30,127 bases of DNA from Carex sylvatica. Its lineage: Eukaryota > Streptophyta > Magnoliopsida > Poales > Cyperaceae. Under the pieces are notes generated by a model. The model made no database searches. It was not told the DNA's origin and saw only the letters and a program-made list of their open reading frames with translations. Below, piece after piece: positions 1-10,557 of the stretch. Location of the stretch: positions 1-30,127 of the forward strand of contig CAXKVR010000277.1 of NCBI GenBank assembly GCA_964058845.1. Direction: 5' to 3'. The number at the start of each line of letters is the position of its first letter. Within the stretch, counting starts at the first letter, position 1. The position numbers were made by a program, and so were the translations under genes.

Positions 1-1103
1 CAAATAACCCAACCCGAAGAATGCAGTTTGAGTTTACTTTTAACCGAAGGATTCAGTTTCTTACACGCGCAACACCATATCAACATTCAAACAGCCACAT
101 CAAAGCAGCCATGCTTATTCTAAATTTTCTTAAAATTAATTCAAATATATAAAACACAAATGTAAAATTCGTGATAAAACCATTTTTATTTTTTGGTAGG
201 CAAAAAAGGGTTAGGGAAAAAAAATATTAAGTATCAGTTTAAATTATGCACACTAGAAATCAATTGTGTGATGTACGTAATGGTAATCCTTATGCACACA
301 TGCAACACAAAAAGCTGCTTCCTCTTTGACTCAGCCACAGAAAATCTTCAATTGTAGAAATAAATAGCAGGACAAATAATGGCAAGAATAGATTATGTTC
401 ATTGAATTATCTACATAATAAATGTACAGGGAAGAGCTAAGAATATGCCAAATGAGGAAACAACCAAACCAATATAATTTATTGTGTACTTATATTAAAT
501 AAGATTCTAATCCAAGGAATGCCAATTAGGCAGGCAGGAAATAATCATATACTACTGATCATCGTAATATTAATTTCCGTGCAAATTTAATTGAATATGA
601 ATGTCAAAACTGATATTAAGTAGGAACATGCAAGGCCTGGTTGAATTTATTTTTCAAATTAGATTGGAAACACTGTCTGCACATGAAGCACTGAATCAAA
701 AGCAATGCGAAATGCCATAATACAAGCCACAATATATATCACCCCCTCAGCAAAGAATGCAAAAGCACCTTATTTTTTTTCACATCGCTATGAAATGAAA
801 AACAATATGCAGATTGAAGGGCCTTAAAGAAATCTAATGCCAAATTGAAAATGTGTAATTCAAAGATGAATGAATGAATTAATTAATTATGAGGAGTAAT
901 TCAGGAAAAGGAAAGAAGTGATTATTGAAGGCAAAACGCACGCACAGTTTTTAGCACACTAGACTAATGTAAAACTTAGTCTGAAAAGAATAAAACTAGA
1001 TTTGCTATTGAAATCATTTCATCGCTACAACATCCATCCAAAACCATGGCTTTCGTTACACACTATAAGTATAAAAATTCTAACTTACAAGCACACCAAA
1101 CAG
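1..1103. other. AT-rich flank, no gene seen
   Basis: No convincing reading frame or recognisable repeat is visible on either strand. The segment lies 3' of DCC1 (transcribed leftward) and probably includes its 3'UTR next to 1104, but I cannot place a polyadenylation site. Confidence 0.5.
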
Positions 1104-2858
1104 TTATCTGGCACTGAAGATGGGTTCGACGACAGCATTAGGCTGCACCCGTCGTGTATATTTAATTAGAAGGCCTTCTGAAGATACACCAGGCACACGT
1201 AAATCCCTAAATAAAATTAGAATGGCTTGTTAGTTAATTCTTACTGTACAGCGTTTGCACCAATGGTTGCCAAAACCCTTAAATATTAAATAGTTCCACA
1301 TTATTATTGTTTTTTAGATTAAATAAATTGACAACTACCCCTATTTTTTAAATAGGTTGAAAATTAAATTGTGCAATTTGATCAATCGAACAATTTGAAA
1401 ATTGATGGTTCATTTTTAACAACATTTGGTCTTCACCAAACAATTATCATATTGCAGCGAATTTAATGAATGCTCTATTTAAGATAAAGAACACATATTT
1501 AGTGTGTTTTGTTTCAAAATATTTAGCATCAGTTACCATGGTTGCCAAAATAAGTTGGTCTTCATTAAATCTCTTCCCATTTTCTTGCTATTATATACTC
1601 TTACAACTTGCATATTAATATATTCCAACATTTTGTTTCTTGCACAAGATATTGTTGCAAAGTAATTAAATAGATTTCCCTTGTTGAAATAAAAGTTTAC
1701 CTTACATAAGGCTCCAAATCCTTCCATGCCCACTTGGCACGCTCCTTGAACAGCATTGAAAATCGAGCATCTGGTCTCAATGGTAATTCTGCCACACTAA
1801 AGGCCTTGATCCAAGTCTCAGCACCAATTTTCTCAAACAAAACCTCTCCTTCAAGCATATTCATATCAAATGACATCCCCTTCAGCACATTTCTCATCCA
1901 TTTTTCTATAAAAATCTCTAACTTCATCTTTCCACCATTAGTGCCCAGAACCTGTTTGGCAAAATGCACAGCTATCCTTTTCGTATCTAAGCACCAAACT
2001 TTCTGATTCCCATTCTCAATTTTTGTACCAAATGTCTCTAGGCAGTGTTTTACAATGGTAGAATTAAACCCATCAGAGTCTAAAATTGATAAGACCTCTT
2101 CTTCTACAAGTGCATCCCACAGCCAATCATGCAATACCAAATTGGTTAAAACCATGGTTAGAACCATGTTAGTAGATTTCAGATCAACCATCCGCCAAAA
2201 ACCATTTATCTCCACGGCTGAGAGGGACCTCAGCCCCTCTCTCAGTTCTTCATCACTGGCCTGAATTGAGGAAATTAGGTCATGCCACGTGTACAGCCCC
2301 TCTGTCCCACAATCTTCTTCTTCTTCATCTAGTTTGTATGGTCTTTGCAAGAGAAGAAACCGCAACTTGTCAAGTCGAGGTGCAGTCTGCACCAGCTCTA
2401 TGTTGCCTGGCGCAAGCTTCAGAACAGATACTAACGGATCGGGTCCCAAATCTGATGGATTCGGGCTTTCCCCATTTGTTATTAAAAATAACGAATTTGA
2501 AGTGCCAACAAATTTCATGGCGTAGGTTGAAGATTGTGTGCATAGAACAGCCTCTTCATCAGTTTGGCCTCTTATTGTTACTCTATGATAACAAAAATTA
2601 ATTTTATCAAGGACTAAAATGCAAATCCATATTTCAAAGTGGTCTAACTAGATATTATATCTCGTAATAAAGGAGAGGTAAGAACCACCTGCCACGGAGA
2701 ACATCGTTGAGAAGAGCTTCATCAGGAGCTTCTAGAAGGATGAGATCATTGTGGGGCCCAAAATCCGGGTGGTATCTCACCGTCACTGATCCGCCTGGGC
2801 CCACTGTCAGAAACGACTCTGCTCCACCACCGCTTATATCAACTTCGTCGGCAGCCAT
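1104..2858 (-). CDS. DCC1: Sister chromatid cohesion protein DCC1 (complete, 3 exons)
   Basis: DCC1 is a subunit of the alternative clamp loader Ctf18-RFC (with Ctf18 and Ctf8), which acts on PCNA at replication forks and supports cohesion in the nucleus. Exon 1 is 2858..2689 (ATG at 2858), exon 2 is 2582..1701, and exon 3 is 1206..1104 ending in TAA. Introns are 106 and 494 bp with GT-AG borders, and the phases join as AG|A and AG|G. The product is 384 aa, about the usual length for plant DCC1. Conserved stretches include VTIRGQTDEEAVLCTQ and TYAMKFVGTSNS in the N-terminal region, RFLLLQRPY, and a C-terminal winged-helix-like part ending DLRVPGVSSEGLL...PIFSAR. The long exon 2 is open throughout and no lesion is seen. 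The start was chosen because no upstream in-frame homologous sequence exists and a CT-rich 5'UTR precedes it. Confidence 0.93.
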
Positions 2859-2862
2859 CTCA

Positions 2863-2879
2863 CTCTCTCTCTCTCTCTC
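2863..2879. repeat. (CT)n microsatellite in DCC1 5'UTR
   Basis: Eight CT dinucleotides begin five bases upstream of the DCC1 ATG, so they read as (AG)n in the mRNA leader. Such GA/CT tracts are common in plant 5'UTRs. A role in expression is possible but not shown. Confidence 0.8.
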
Positions 2880-2929
2880 ACAATCGTCTCTGTGTGTGTC
2901 AGTGTGTGGATCTGTCGAGATCTTTCAAA

Positions 2930-2967
2930 GCGCGGGAAATGTCAATTCTCCTGTGTTTTTCCCGCGC
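2930..2967. promoter_or_regulatory. Inverted pair of E2F-type sites upstream of DCC1
   Basis: GCGCGGGAAA at 2930-2939 and TTTCCCGCGC at 2958-2967 are perfect reverse complements, 18 bp apart, starting 72 bp upstream of the DCC1 ATG. Both match the plant E2F/DP consensus (TTTCCCGC class). Such sites drive G1/S expression of replication genes, which suits a Ctf18-RFC subunit. No TATA box is evident beside them. Confidence 0.75.
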
Positions 2968-3044
2968 TATGGGATAAGATGTGCTTCGATTTTGGGCCTA
3001 AATGGGCTGAAGTCAAAGAACCAACTAAGCCCACGGGATTTAAG

Positions 3045-3777
3045 TGCCTGTTTTTTCAGTTACGACACCTACACGATGATTTGATTATATACAGAGGAGT
3101 GTTTTAAAAATCGATTCTTATTTGATATTTAAAAAGACATTGTATACTGCATATAGGATATGTATTATATATACGAATTTTTGTTCGGATTTCTATATGC
3201 AGATTTTTATTCGGATTTATATATGCTAATTTTAAAATAAAAATTCAAATTAATTTGTATAAAAAAAATATTTATAATTGACTGTACATGTTAAACTGGT
3301 GATAAAATGTTAAAATATAGATCCTTATCTCATACTAAATAAAATACTGAAATATTCATATATTGATCTCAATTCGGCCGAATATTCGAATATGCAGCTA
3401 AATATACGACCGAATATTTGAATATGTAGCCGAATATGCGGCCAAATATTCAAAATCGTATATTGGACCGAATACTCATTTTCTATTCGGATTCCAACCT
3501 ATTACGAATATTTGGTTGAATATATCAATTTTTAAAACACTGATATAGAGACATTCGTGTGGAATTCGTGTGGACTCAATTCTAAATCGTGTGGTTGTAC
3601 TTGTAAAAGATCGTACAAATTTCCCGTGGGGTAAAACCACCATCAAGAAGCCATTGGTGTCTGATTTGAATGCCTTTTCAGTTACGACACCTCACGCGAT
3701 GATTCCTGTACAGAGACATTCGTGTGTCCGTCCACCGTGTGGTTGTATTTGTAAAAGATCGTACAAATTATCCGTGG
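3045..3777. repeat. Tandem duplication, left copy split by a hAT MITE
   Basis: Two diverged copies of a roughly 110-170 bp segment are present. The left copy runs 3045-3096 and resumes at 3551; the right copy is about 3671-3777. Shared landmarks are CAGTTACGACACCT, GAGACATTCGTGTG and GTAAAAGATCGTACAAAT. Removing the hAT element 3097-3542 makes the left copy continuous with the right, which shows the insertion came after the duplication. Nothing coding is seen. Confidence 0.7.
3097..3542. mobile_element. hAT-type non-autonomous element (MITE)
   Basis: The element is 446 bp, with left end GAGTGTTTTAAAAATCG and right end TTTTTAAAACACTG in inverted orientation. The 8-bp flanks ATACAGAG (3089-3096) and ATATAGAG (3543-3550) differ at one base, as expected of an old hAT TSD. 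The interior is AT-rich with several GAATAT/GCGGCC-like sub-repeats and has no coding capacity. A related element lies at 8128-10568. Confidence 0.75.
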
Positions 3778-5175
3778 ATTAATAAAATATCCTTCTGGAA
3801 GGCATAAAGATGATAAATTGTACCTAATCACTGTTGTAGGTGGTTTGTCGTTATTTGTCGTTTGCGTTATAAGTTATAACGCATGCCAACTGCTATCTGT
3901 GACTGTGCACAACGACACACCCTCACTGAAACTGAAACGCACTAGCGCAAAAGAAGACAAAAAAAAAAAAAAAGATTGAGTACACCAAGTACTGTGTGGT
4001 GGGCCTCACCAATCTTTGAAAACCTTTCTGGAAAGTTTTGTAACGGATATTATTCTGGTAATTATGCCCGTTTTCTTTTGACCAAGATATGCTTACCCTA
4101 TTATCTAATTATCTCCTTTCTAGATAGGTTGTTAAATGTCAAACGATTGTGCTTTATGTATAATAAAAAATAAAAATAAAATTATGGAGGATTCAGTTTT
4201 CATGGTTATAGTGCTAAATCAGAGTTAATAAAATTTACTTTTAAATAATATATATTTTAAAATTTTAAATTACAAAAATAATTAATTAAATATATTATAT
4301 ATTATGCAATATATATACAGAAATTTTTAATTATTAATTCTATTGCGATATACATAAAAAAATTACAAAAATTACTGAATTAAATTTTGATAATTTATCC
4401 TCCTTTCATGAGAATTCGTGTACATAATATTTGTGTTTGGATTCAGACCATCCAAACTGATTTTGCACGAATGTTAAAGAGGTTATGTGTGTTTGGGCTG
4501 GATTGGTTCGAATTCCGATCAGACGGTTCTAATCTAAACAGAAATATTTTATAGCCGAATGAAGTCAAAATCTTATAATTTTTTTATGCCTATAATTTAG
4601 ATGATATAATAATATATCTAATAATTTATATTTGTGTAATTTAAACATGAATTAAAAAAATATCATCAATTAACACTAATGATATTCTTTCTTTTTGTGA
4701 ATGTCCGACCTGAAAAGTTATTGAATGGGTGCACTACGTACTTACAGTAGTAATGGGCTGATTAGATTGAGCCTCAAGAAGTTCGGATTCAGCCTGTTAT
4801 TTTCGAAAAATCTGATATTTTTGTCAGGTTTATGATTTTGTGCCTAAAATTTTTAGGTCTAATCTAGTCCATGATATTTCCGGATACACGTGTCCTAGTC
4901 AAGGATGGACTCGACAAGAATTTATATCCAGTGTTTTGTAAAAAAAAAAAAAAAAGGTATGTAGTGGTCGGATGAACGGTTACCGCTAAGTGATTAATTA
5001 GTATGCGATCGATTAATCAGAATTATACAGACAATTTAATATTTTTATTAAATTTATGTATATATATCATAATTTATTTAACGCATTAAACTTATCAAAT
5101 AAACTTAATTTTACTTAATTTTATTATTGTAACATGACACTATGCTTATTTCTTCTTAATACATAAACATTTTAC

Positions 5176-5239
5176 ATGTGTAAGTAATACATTTATTTAA
5201 TGAAAAAATGTGTAAGTAATACATTTATTTAATGAAAAA
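5176..5239. repeat. 32-bp tandem repeat, two copies
   Basis: Two consecutive, essentially identical 32-bp units (ATGTGTAAGTAATACATT then a TTATTTAATG tail) start at 5176 and 5208. Confidence 0.85.
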
Positions 5240-5597
5240 TTAAATTTGAGAATTAAACTTTTTCAAATACTAATAACATATTATTTGAAAAGAAATAAAA
5301 CATTCTAACATAAAATCACTAAATTTAGTTTATGATAACAACTTAATTTCATAAATGAACACGTCGTACTAATTGAAAAAATTACATCATATACGGTATA
5401 TAAATAATATAATAATTGATCAATTTCAAAGTAAGTAAGAAGAAAAAACATATATAAAAAATATTGAATGTATATCCAAGCACAAATAAAATTATAATAT
5501 ATGATTTATAAATCTTATTATCACACACTATCATAGAAAAAAAAATATATATTTTGAGCTTAGTCATTCTCTCCCTCTATGTGCGTGCATGTGTATC

Positions 5598-5624
5598 TGT
5601 GTGTGCGCGCACGCGCATGTATGT
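5598..5624. repeat. Alternating purine-pyrimidine tract
   Basis: A 27-bp run of strictly alternating purine and pyrimidine includes a GTGTGCGCGCACGCGCATG core. Such runs can adopt left-handed Z-DNA. It lies 57 bp left of a MITE insertion site. Confidence 0.7.
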
Positions 5625-5680
5625 CTGTGTATATATAGTTTTAAAATTTAATTATCTATATTCAAATAGTAAATATACAT

Positions 5681-6091
5681 GAATAGAACTATGGTGTTCT
5701 TAAGTTCACCAAGTCTCTTGGTGAACTCAAGTCTAAACTCATTAAATCGGCTTTAAATGATGAATCCGAACCGTTGAAATCCGCCTACCTTACAAATGAT
5801 GCGTCTACCTGTGAAAATTTTAAACATTCGAATTAATTTAGTATAAAGTTAAGCGGTCAAAAACGTTCAAAAAATAAATGCATTAAAATTAATTTATTAA
5901 CCTTCTAACTTTGACTGATTGACTTTAAACTAAATTAATTCGAATGTTTAAAATTTTCACATGTAAACACATCACTCGTAAGGTAGGTGGATTTCAACGG
6001 TTCGGATTCATCATTTGAAACCGATTTGATGGGTTTTAGACTTGAGTTCACCAAGAGACTTGGTGAACTTAAGAACACCCTAGTTCTACTC
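5681..6091. mobile_element. Foldback MITE, copy A (Mutator-like 9-bp TSD)
   Basis: This 411-bp element is almost wholly a long inverted repeat, with arms of roughly 170 bp. The left end is GAATAGAACTATGGTG and the right end CACCCTAGTTCTACTC. Each end carries a subterminal hairpin (TTCACCAAG...CTTGGTGAA). The flanking 9-mers AATATACAT at 5672-5680 and 6092-6100 are identical. A 9-bp TSD points to the Mutator superfamily. No open frame is seen. It closely resembles copy B at 7691-8103. Confidence 0.88.
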
Positions 6092-6100
6092 AATATACAT

Positions 6101-7071
6101 CATAATATCATATAGTGTAATATATTTCATGAAAAAAATTATATATATATCTACGAATATCTCATTTATAGTTGTATTCAAAATGATCTGTATCCGTATT
6201 CAAAAAATAAAAACAAATATGGATATGGTTTCACTACTATTTGATCCGTATCTGATTTGTTTGCACTCCTAATATGATCCGTTCATTATATATATTGGCA
6301 CAATTATTAAAGCATTTTGTGAATTTTCAAATAGATTCGAATTGACTCCAATTCAGATCAAACCGTCTGATTCTAATCTATGGATCTTCAATAGGAAATT
6401 AATTTTTTTTTTCTTAAAAAAATCTCAATGTTAAAATAATCTGAAAATTAACTAACTAAAAATTAAATAGCATGTAAAATAAATTTATATACTTTAATAA
6501 TAGCAATAACAAACATGTAAAAATTAACCTAGTTTGTTAGATTCACATGTGAATATTATAGGATCAGGAATTCGATAAAAATAATATTGATTTACAAAAA
6601 AAAATAAAAAATTCATAGTAAGATAATTGTGTAATTATTCTGAATTCCCTCTAATATTTTCAATAAAATAATATTTTATTGTCACATAAGTTAGTTAAAT
6701 TAATGTTTCCTTCGTGATTTGTATTCTTATAATAGAAAAATACTTACATGTTCTTAATTTCATGCAAATATTTTGTTACTTTACACATTTTCATATATTC
6801 ATATAGAAATATGATTCGAGTCTGATCTGAAATCCGTTAAGATAATATGTGAGAATTCGAATTTAAATTCTAAAATATTAAGTTAATATAAATTTACATA
6901 TTTATTTTGTTAATTCGAATTTGAATTATCCTGGGACCCGATTAGAACCTGGGCGGGCCCACTTGGCCAATCGAGAACCTCTCGTCTAATTATAAATTAC
7001 CTGCACCAGTTTCTCAGATAGTAGTCACTGACACATGGTCCCATTTAGTTCTTCGTCAATTCAAGCATACA
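6101..7071. other. AT-rich intergenic spacer
   Basis: No gene, RNA or clear repeat is recognised. Phrases near 6340-6390 (AATTCAGATCAAACCGTCTG) resemble ones near 4500, which suggests a shared degenerate repeat. Confidence 0.4.
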
Positions 7072-7080
7072 TAAATAAAA

Positions 7081-8117
7081 GGGGGCAATTTCATGTATAT
7101 CCCTCAAAAGTTTTAATATTACATATTTATCCCTTCAAAATCAATAATTACATATTTATCCTTCAAAATCATACAAAGTCACATATTATCGAATCTCACT
7201 CTATAACATATAAAATATCTCCAAAACTTATGCTCTTCGTTTTTATCTTTTTAGTCCGTCTAAGTTCTCTTCTCTCTAAGACGCCAAACCTCCTACCTCT
7301 CTCTCCAAACGAAAATGAAAAATTAAATCAGCGAGGGGCGGCATAAATATGTGAAAGGGGAGGCGACTAGAGAAAGCAGAGAGAAATCTGTGATTTGGCG
7401 CGTTTGGAGAGAGAGGCGAGGGATGTTTAGCGCCTTACAAAGAAGAGAACTCAGACAGACTAAAGAGATCGAAGGGCATAATGGTCAATATATTATTAAT
7501 TAATATTGTAAAATAAATTTTTAATTTTTAAAAATATTATTTAATTATTTTTAGAGATATTTGATATGTTATAGAGTTAGAATGGACAAATATGTAAGTT
7601 TGTACAATTTTCAAGGATAAATATGTAATTACTGATTTTGGAAGGATAAATACATAATATTAGAACTTTTGAGGGATATATATGAAATTCGAGTAGAACT
7701 AGGGTGCTCTTAAGCTCACCAAAGTGTTTGGTGAGCTTAACTCCAAAATCAATCAAATCGGTTTCAAATAACGAATCCGAACCGTTGAAATTCACCTATC
7801 TTATGAGTGATGCGTCTACATGTGAAAATTTTAAACATTCGGATTAATTTAGTATAAAGTCAAGCGGTCAAAAAATGTTCAAAAAATAAATGCACTAAAA
7901 TTAATTTATTAACCTTCTAATTTTGACTGATTGACTTTATACTAAATCAATTCGAATTTTTAAAATTTTCACATGTAGACGTATCACTCGTAAGGTAGGC
8001 GGGTTCCAACGGTTCGGATTCGTCATTTGAAACCAATTTGATGGGTTTCAGAGTTAAGCTCACCAAACACTTTGGTGAGCTTAAGAGCACCCTAGTTCTA
8101 CTCGTGAAATTCCCCCC
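7081..8117. mobile_element. Larger foldback element hosting MITE copy B
   Basis: The left arm starts GGGGGCAATTTCATGTATAT and the right arm ends GAAATT...CCCCCC in inverted orientation, interrupted only by MITE B. Pairing continues inward: CTCTCTCCAAACG near 7300 matches CGTTTGGAGAGAG near 7403, and GTCCGTCTAAGTTCTC near 7255 matches GAGAACTCAGACAGAC near 7447. Without MITE B and its extra TSD it is about 615 bp. The flanks TAAATAAAA (7072-7080) and AAAATAAAA (8118-8126) match at 8 of 9 bases, again Mutator-like. The short frames inside it are not genes. Confidence 0.75.
7691..8103. mobile_element. Foldback MITE, copy B (nested)
   Basis: This 413-bp element begins GAGTAGAACTAGGGTG and ends CACCCTAGTTCTACTC. 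It has the same architecture and closely similar sequence to copy A throughout. The 9-bp flanks ATGAAATTC (7682-7690) and GTGAAATTC (8104-8112) differ at one position. It sits inside the right terminal repeat of the larger foldback element 7081-8117, so it is younger than that element. Confidence 0.87.
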
Positions 8118-8986
8118 AAAATAAAATCAGTGTTAAATGCGGTTTTGTTCATGCATGCAGAAAGTCACTACATACTGCATAAGCGGCATGCGGTCGCATA
8201 TGTGAATTTGTATGCGGAAATACATATGCGGTTTTACTATGTTTTGTTAAAGAAATATAGATAAAATAAAACTAATTTATATCTAAAGACTTGTTTAATC
8301 TAATAGTTTGTGCTCTTAACCATATTATAAATGTTATAGATTTTAATCTCCTCCATTACAAAATAATTTTTAGATTTTTTTCAAGTCCGTATGGACCGTA
8401 TATGTGTCTATATATTCAAAACTGCATGAACTTTACTATGAAATTTTGTATGTAGAAGAGCACTGCATAAGTATATACAGCTGCATATACGAATTATGCG
8501 GCTGTTGCACCAGAAATGTATAGTACAAAGTTTCAGTACAGCAAACTGTACCTTTTAACCTTAAATACACTTTCAGTTCAGATTGCAAGTATACAATCCT
8601 ACCGTGTAGTATATTATCGGGTATCGATCCACAGAAAATATGGACAATTACTAGGTTTAGACTTTATTAATTAATTTCAGAAAATAATAAAAAGAAGTAA
8701 AGTGCAATAAAAGTAAAATTGGGGGTTTTGTTTAAGTAATCCTAAAGGTTGGGTTCAATACCCGAGAATAAGGATTTGTAAACAATAGATGTAAATAAAA
8801 TAAAGAAAGTAAAGATTGGTTTGCTTTCAAGTTTAAGGAGATCTAGGGGTATTCGGTCTACAATCCCTTGTTAATTCTATCTATTTGGTATTTGTTTAAA
8901 TTCATGTATGATTTGATGAGGTTTCTAACCTAATATGTCATTAAGGGTCACTTTCGTGAATTAATAACTTGCCTAAGCAATTCGGA

Positions 8987-9147
8987 CTTCACAGTTACGT
9001 CCTTCATGCTAGCTACCTAGACTATAAGCTCTTGTTAGTCTCTCATCTCCTCAAATATTGGTACTTCACAGTTACGTCCTTCATACCAATATCTGATTCA
9101 ATTTGAGATGTCCTAATAAGGGTATGACTTCACAGTTACGTCCTTCA
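8987..9147. repeat. 20-bp motif repeated three times in the LTR
   Basis: CTTCACAGTTACGTCCTTCA occurs exactly at 8987-9006, 9064-9083 and 9128-9147 with diverged spacers. It lies downstream of the minus-strand TATA-like box, in the presumed R-U5 part. Function unknown. Confidence 0.85.
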
Positions 9148-9690
9148 CCAAGTCCCTAACCCTAATTTCTGTAGTTCCGGTTTGATTTCGCAGTTGGTTA
9201 GACCTTAATCAAAACCTAAGGTATTTGTGTTCATAATTGGTACTCTCCTCTCGTCCTAACTTCTCTGGTTCTTTCGAATTCAAAGCGGAACTACATCGAT
9301 TTTAAGTACTAATTATGTAGTTAACACAAATTATAAATCTCAGAAATTAGCATCAAATCCCATAAAACAATCATAATAAAAATAAATAACCGAATAAGAT
9401 ACAATTAAACAAGTTCATGCATTGACCTAAACCCCTAGAAAGAGATCTACTCTCTCTTGGAGAAATCCATTACAAAAGTTGGCAAAAATAAGAAGAATGA
9501 AATAAAGAAATAGTTACACCCTTTATTGAATCAAGAACCTCAATCTCGCCTTCTTCTTGCTTGAACCTTCTTCTCCTTCCTTGAAAAGTTTCCGGAACTC
9601 CTAGAATGGTTGCAGATTTATCGCTATATCTCAATGGAAATTGGATGTGAGATGTGAGAGAGAGATGTGAGGTGTGTGTTGTAACTCCTT

Positions 9691-9699
9691 CTTTTATAG
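9691..9699 (-). promoter_or_regulatory. TATA-like box of the LTR
   Basis: On the minus strand this reads CTATAAAAG, followed by an A/C-rich then CT-rich leader, which fits a retrotransposon core promoter. It gives the orientation of the LTR. No transcript evidence is available. Confidence 0.5.
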
Positions 9700-9866
9700 C
9701 AAATGACTATACCCGATTTAGAGGCTAGAAGGTGGGGTTAGTGGGTGCTATTTTTGACTTGTTTTCCTGGACTGATGTGTCCAAATTTAGCTGTCAAAAA
9801 CTGCCCTTGGCTCGCCAAAAATAGAATCCGTGTTGAAAATGTGTAATTCTGGCAGTCTGTGGGTTT

Positions 9867-10380
9867 AGTGCGTCCGCACTGGTGGTGAGTGCGGGTGTCT
9901 GACCCGCACTGGTTCAACTTTTCATATTTAACTTAGAAGAAAAATCCTGCAAAATTCATGAGTGCGTCCGCACTGGTGGTGAGTGCGGGTGGCTGACCCA
10001 CACTGATGAATTTTCTGAGTTGTTATGAAGTTTCTGAAATTGGCTAAGTACTGAGTGCGGGTGGATGACCCGCACTGGAGTTGACTGCGTCCGCACTAGG
10101 CTCAGACTTTTTTCTGTGAAGTGCTGAGATGCTAAAAATTCACCCAAGTGCTGAGTGCGTCTGCACTGGTGGTGAGTGCGTCCGCACTGAATCCCAAATT
10201 TCATTTTTTTTATTTTCTCAAGTTGTAGATCTTCTCGCTAGCTTTCCAAAAAGTGGTAATATGTCCAAAACGGAGTTACGAGTCAAAAGTTGTGACCGTT
10301 TTAAGTTCAGACTCCATTTTTGCAGTTCTGCTACAGTGCGTCCGCACTGGATCTGACTGCGGGTGATCCATCCACACTGG
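9867..10380. repeat. Cluster of GC-rich hairpin motifs in the LTR
   Basis: About ten copies of two related palindromic motifs occur in 514 bp: AGTGCGTCCGCACT (6-bp arms) and AGTGCGGGTG..GACCCGCACT (about 9-bp arms). They are separated by unrelated AT-rich sequence. They make this patch far more GC-rich than its surroundings and would occupy the U3 region of the minus-strand LTR. Confidence 0.8.
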
Positions 10381-10557
10381 GAGTATTTTTCTTCAATTTT
10401 CATCATTTTCTGCACTGTAAAGCCAAACAAACGCAGTAACTTGATTCTAGATGTATTATATTCACTTTATATTCAAAATACAAGATATTTGACGTTATTT
10501 TATGATAAAAACTAGATCGAATATGTATATAATTTATATTTATCAGCGGCCGTAATT

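Larger units (their letters stand above)
3778..5671. other. AT-rich intergenic spacer
   Basis: No gene is supported. It holds a 19-bp palindrome at 3864-3882 (9-bp arms GCGTTATAA, 1-nt spacer), poly(A) runs near 3960 and 4940, a short tandem repeat at 5176-5239 and a purine-pyrimidine alternating tract near 5600. Short open frames here have no recognisable content. Confidence 0.5.
8503..10545 (-). mobile_element. Solo LTR (or LTR-like insertion), about 2 kb
   Basis: The insertion starts TGTTGCACC and ends TTATCA (TG...CA), flanked by identical 5-bp duplications GCGGC at 8498-8502 and 10546-10550. This is the signature of LTR-retrotransposon integration followed by LTR-LTR recombination. No gag-pol frame is present inside. 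A TATA-like box on the minus strand (9699-9691) followed by a CT-rich leader suggests transcription leftward. Upstream of that box (U3 side) lie many GC-rich hairpins. The parent family cannot be named from the LTR alone. Confidence 0.72.

Noticed and set aside
1734..2601. Plus-strand open frames of 69-111 aa
   Set aside because: They are antisense shadows of DCC1 exon 2, whose minus-strand product is clearly conserved.
2707..3107. Plus-strand frames over the DCC1 5' end
   Set aside because: They overlap DCC1 exon 1 antisense and its promoter and have no recognisable content.
7035..7346. 103-aa frame
   Set aside because: It lies in the left arm of a foldback transposon and is low-complexity.
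9956..10430. His/Arg-rich frames on both strands
   Set aside because: Their composition comes from the repeated GTGCG hairpins in the LTR, not from coding selection.
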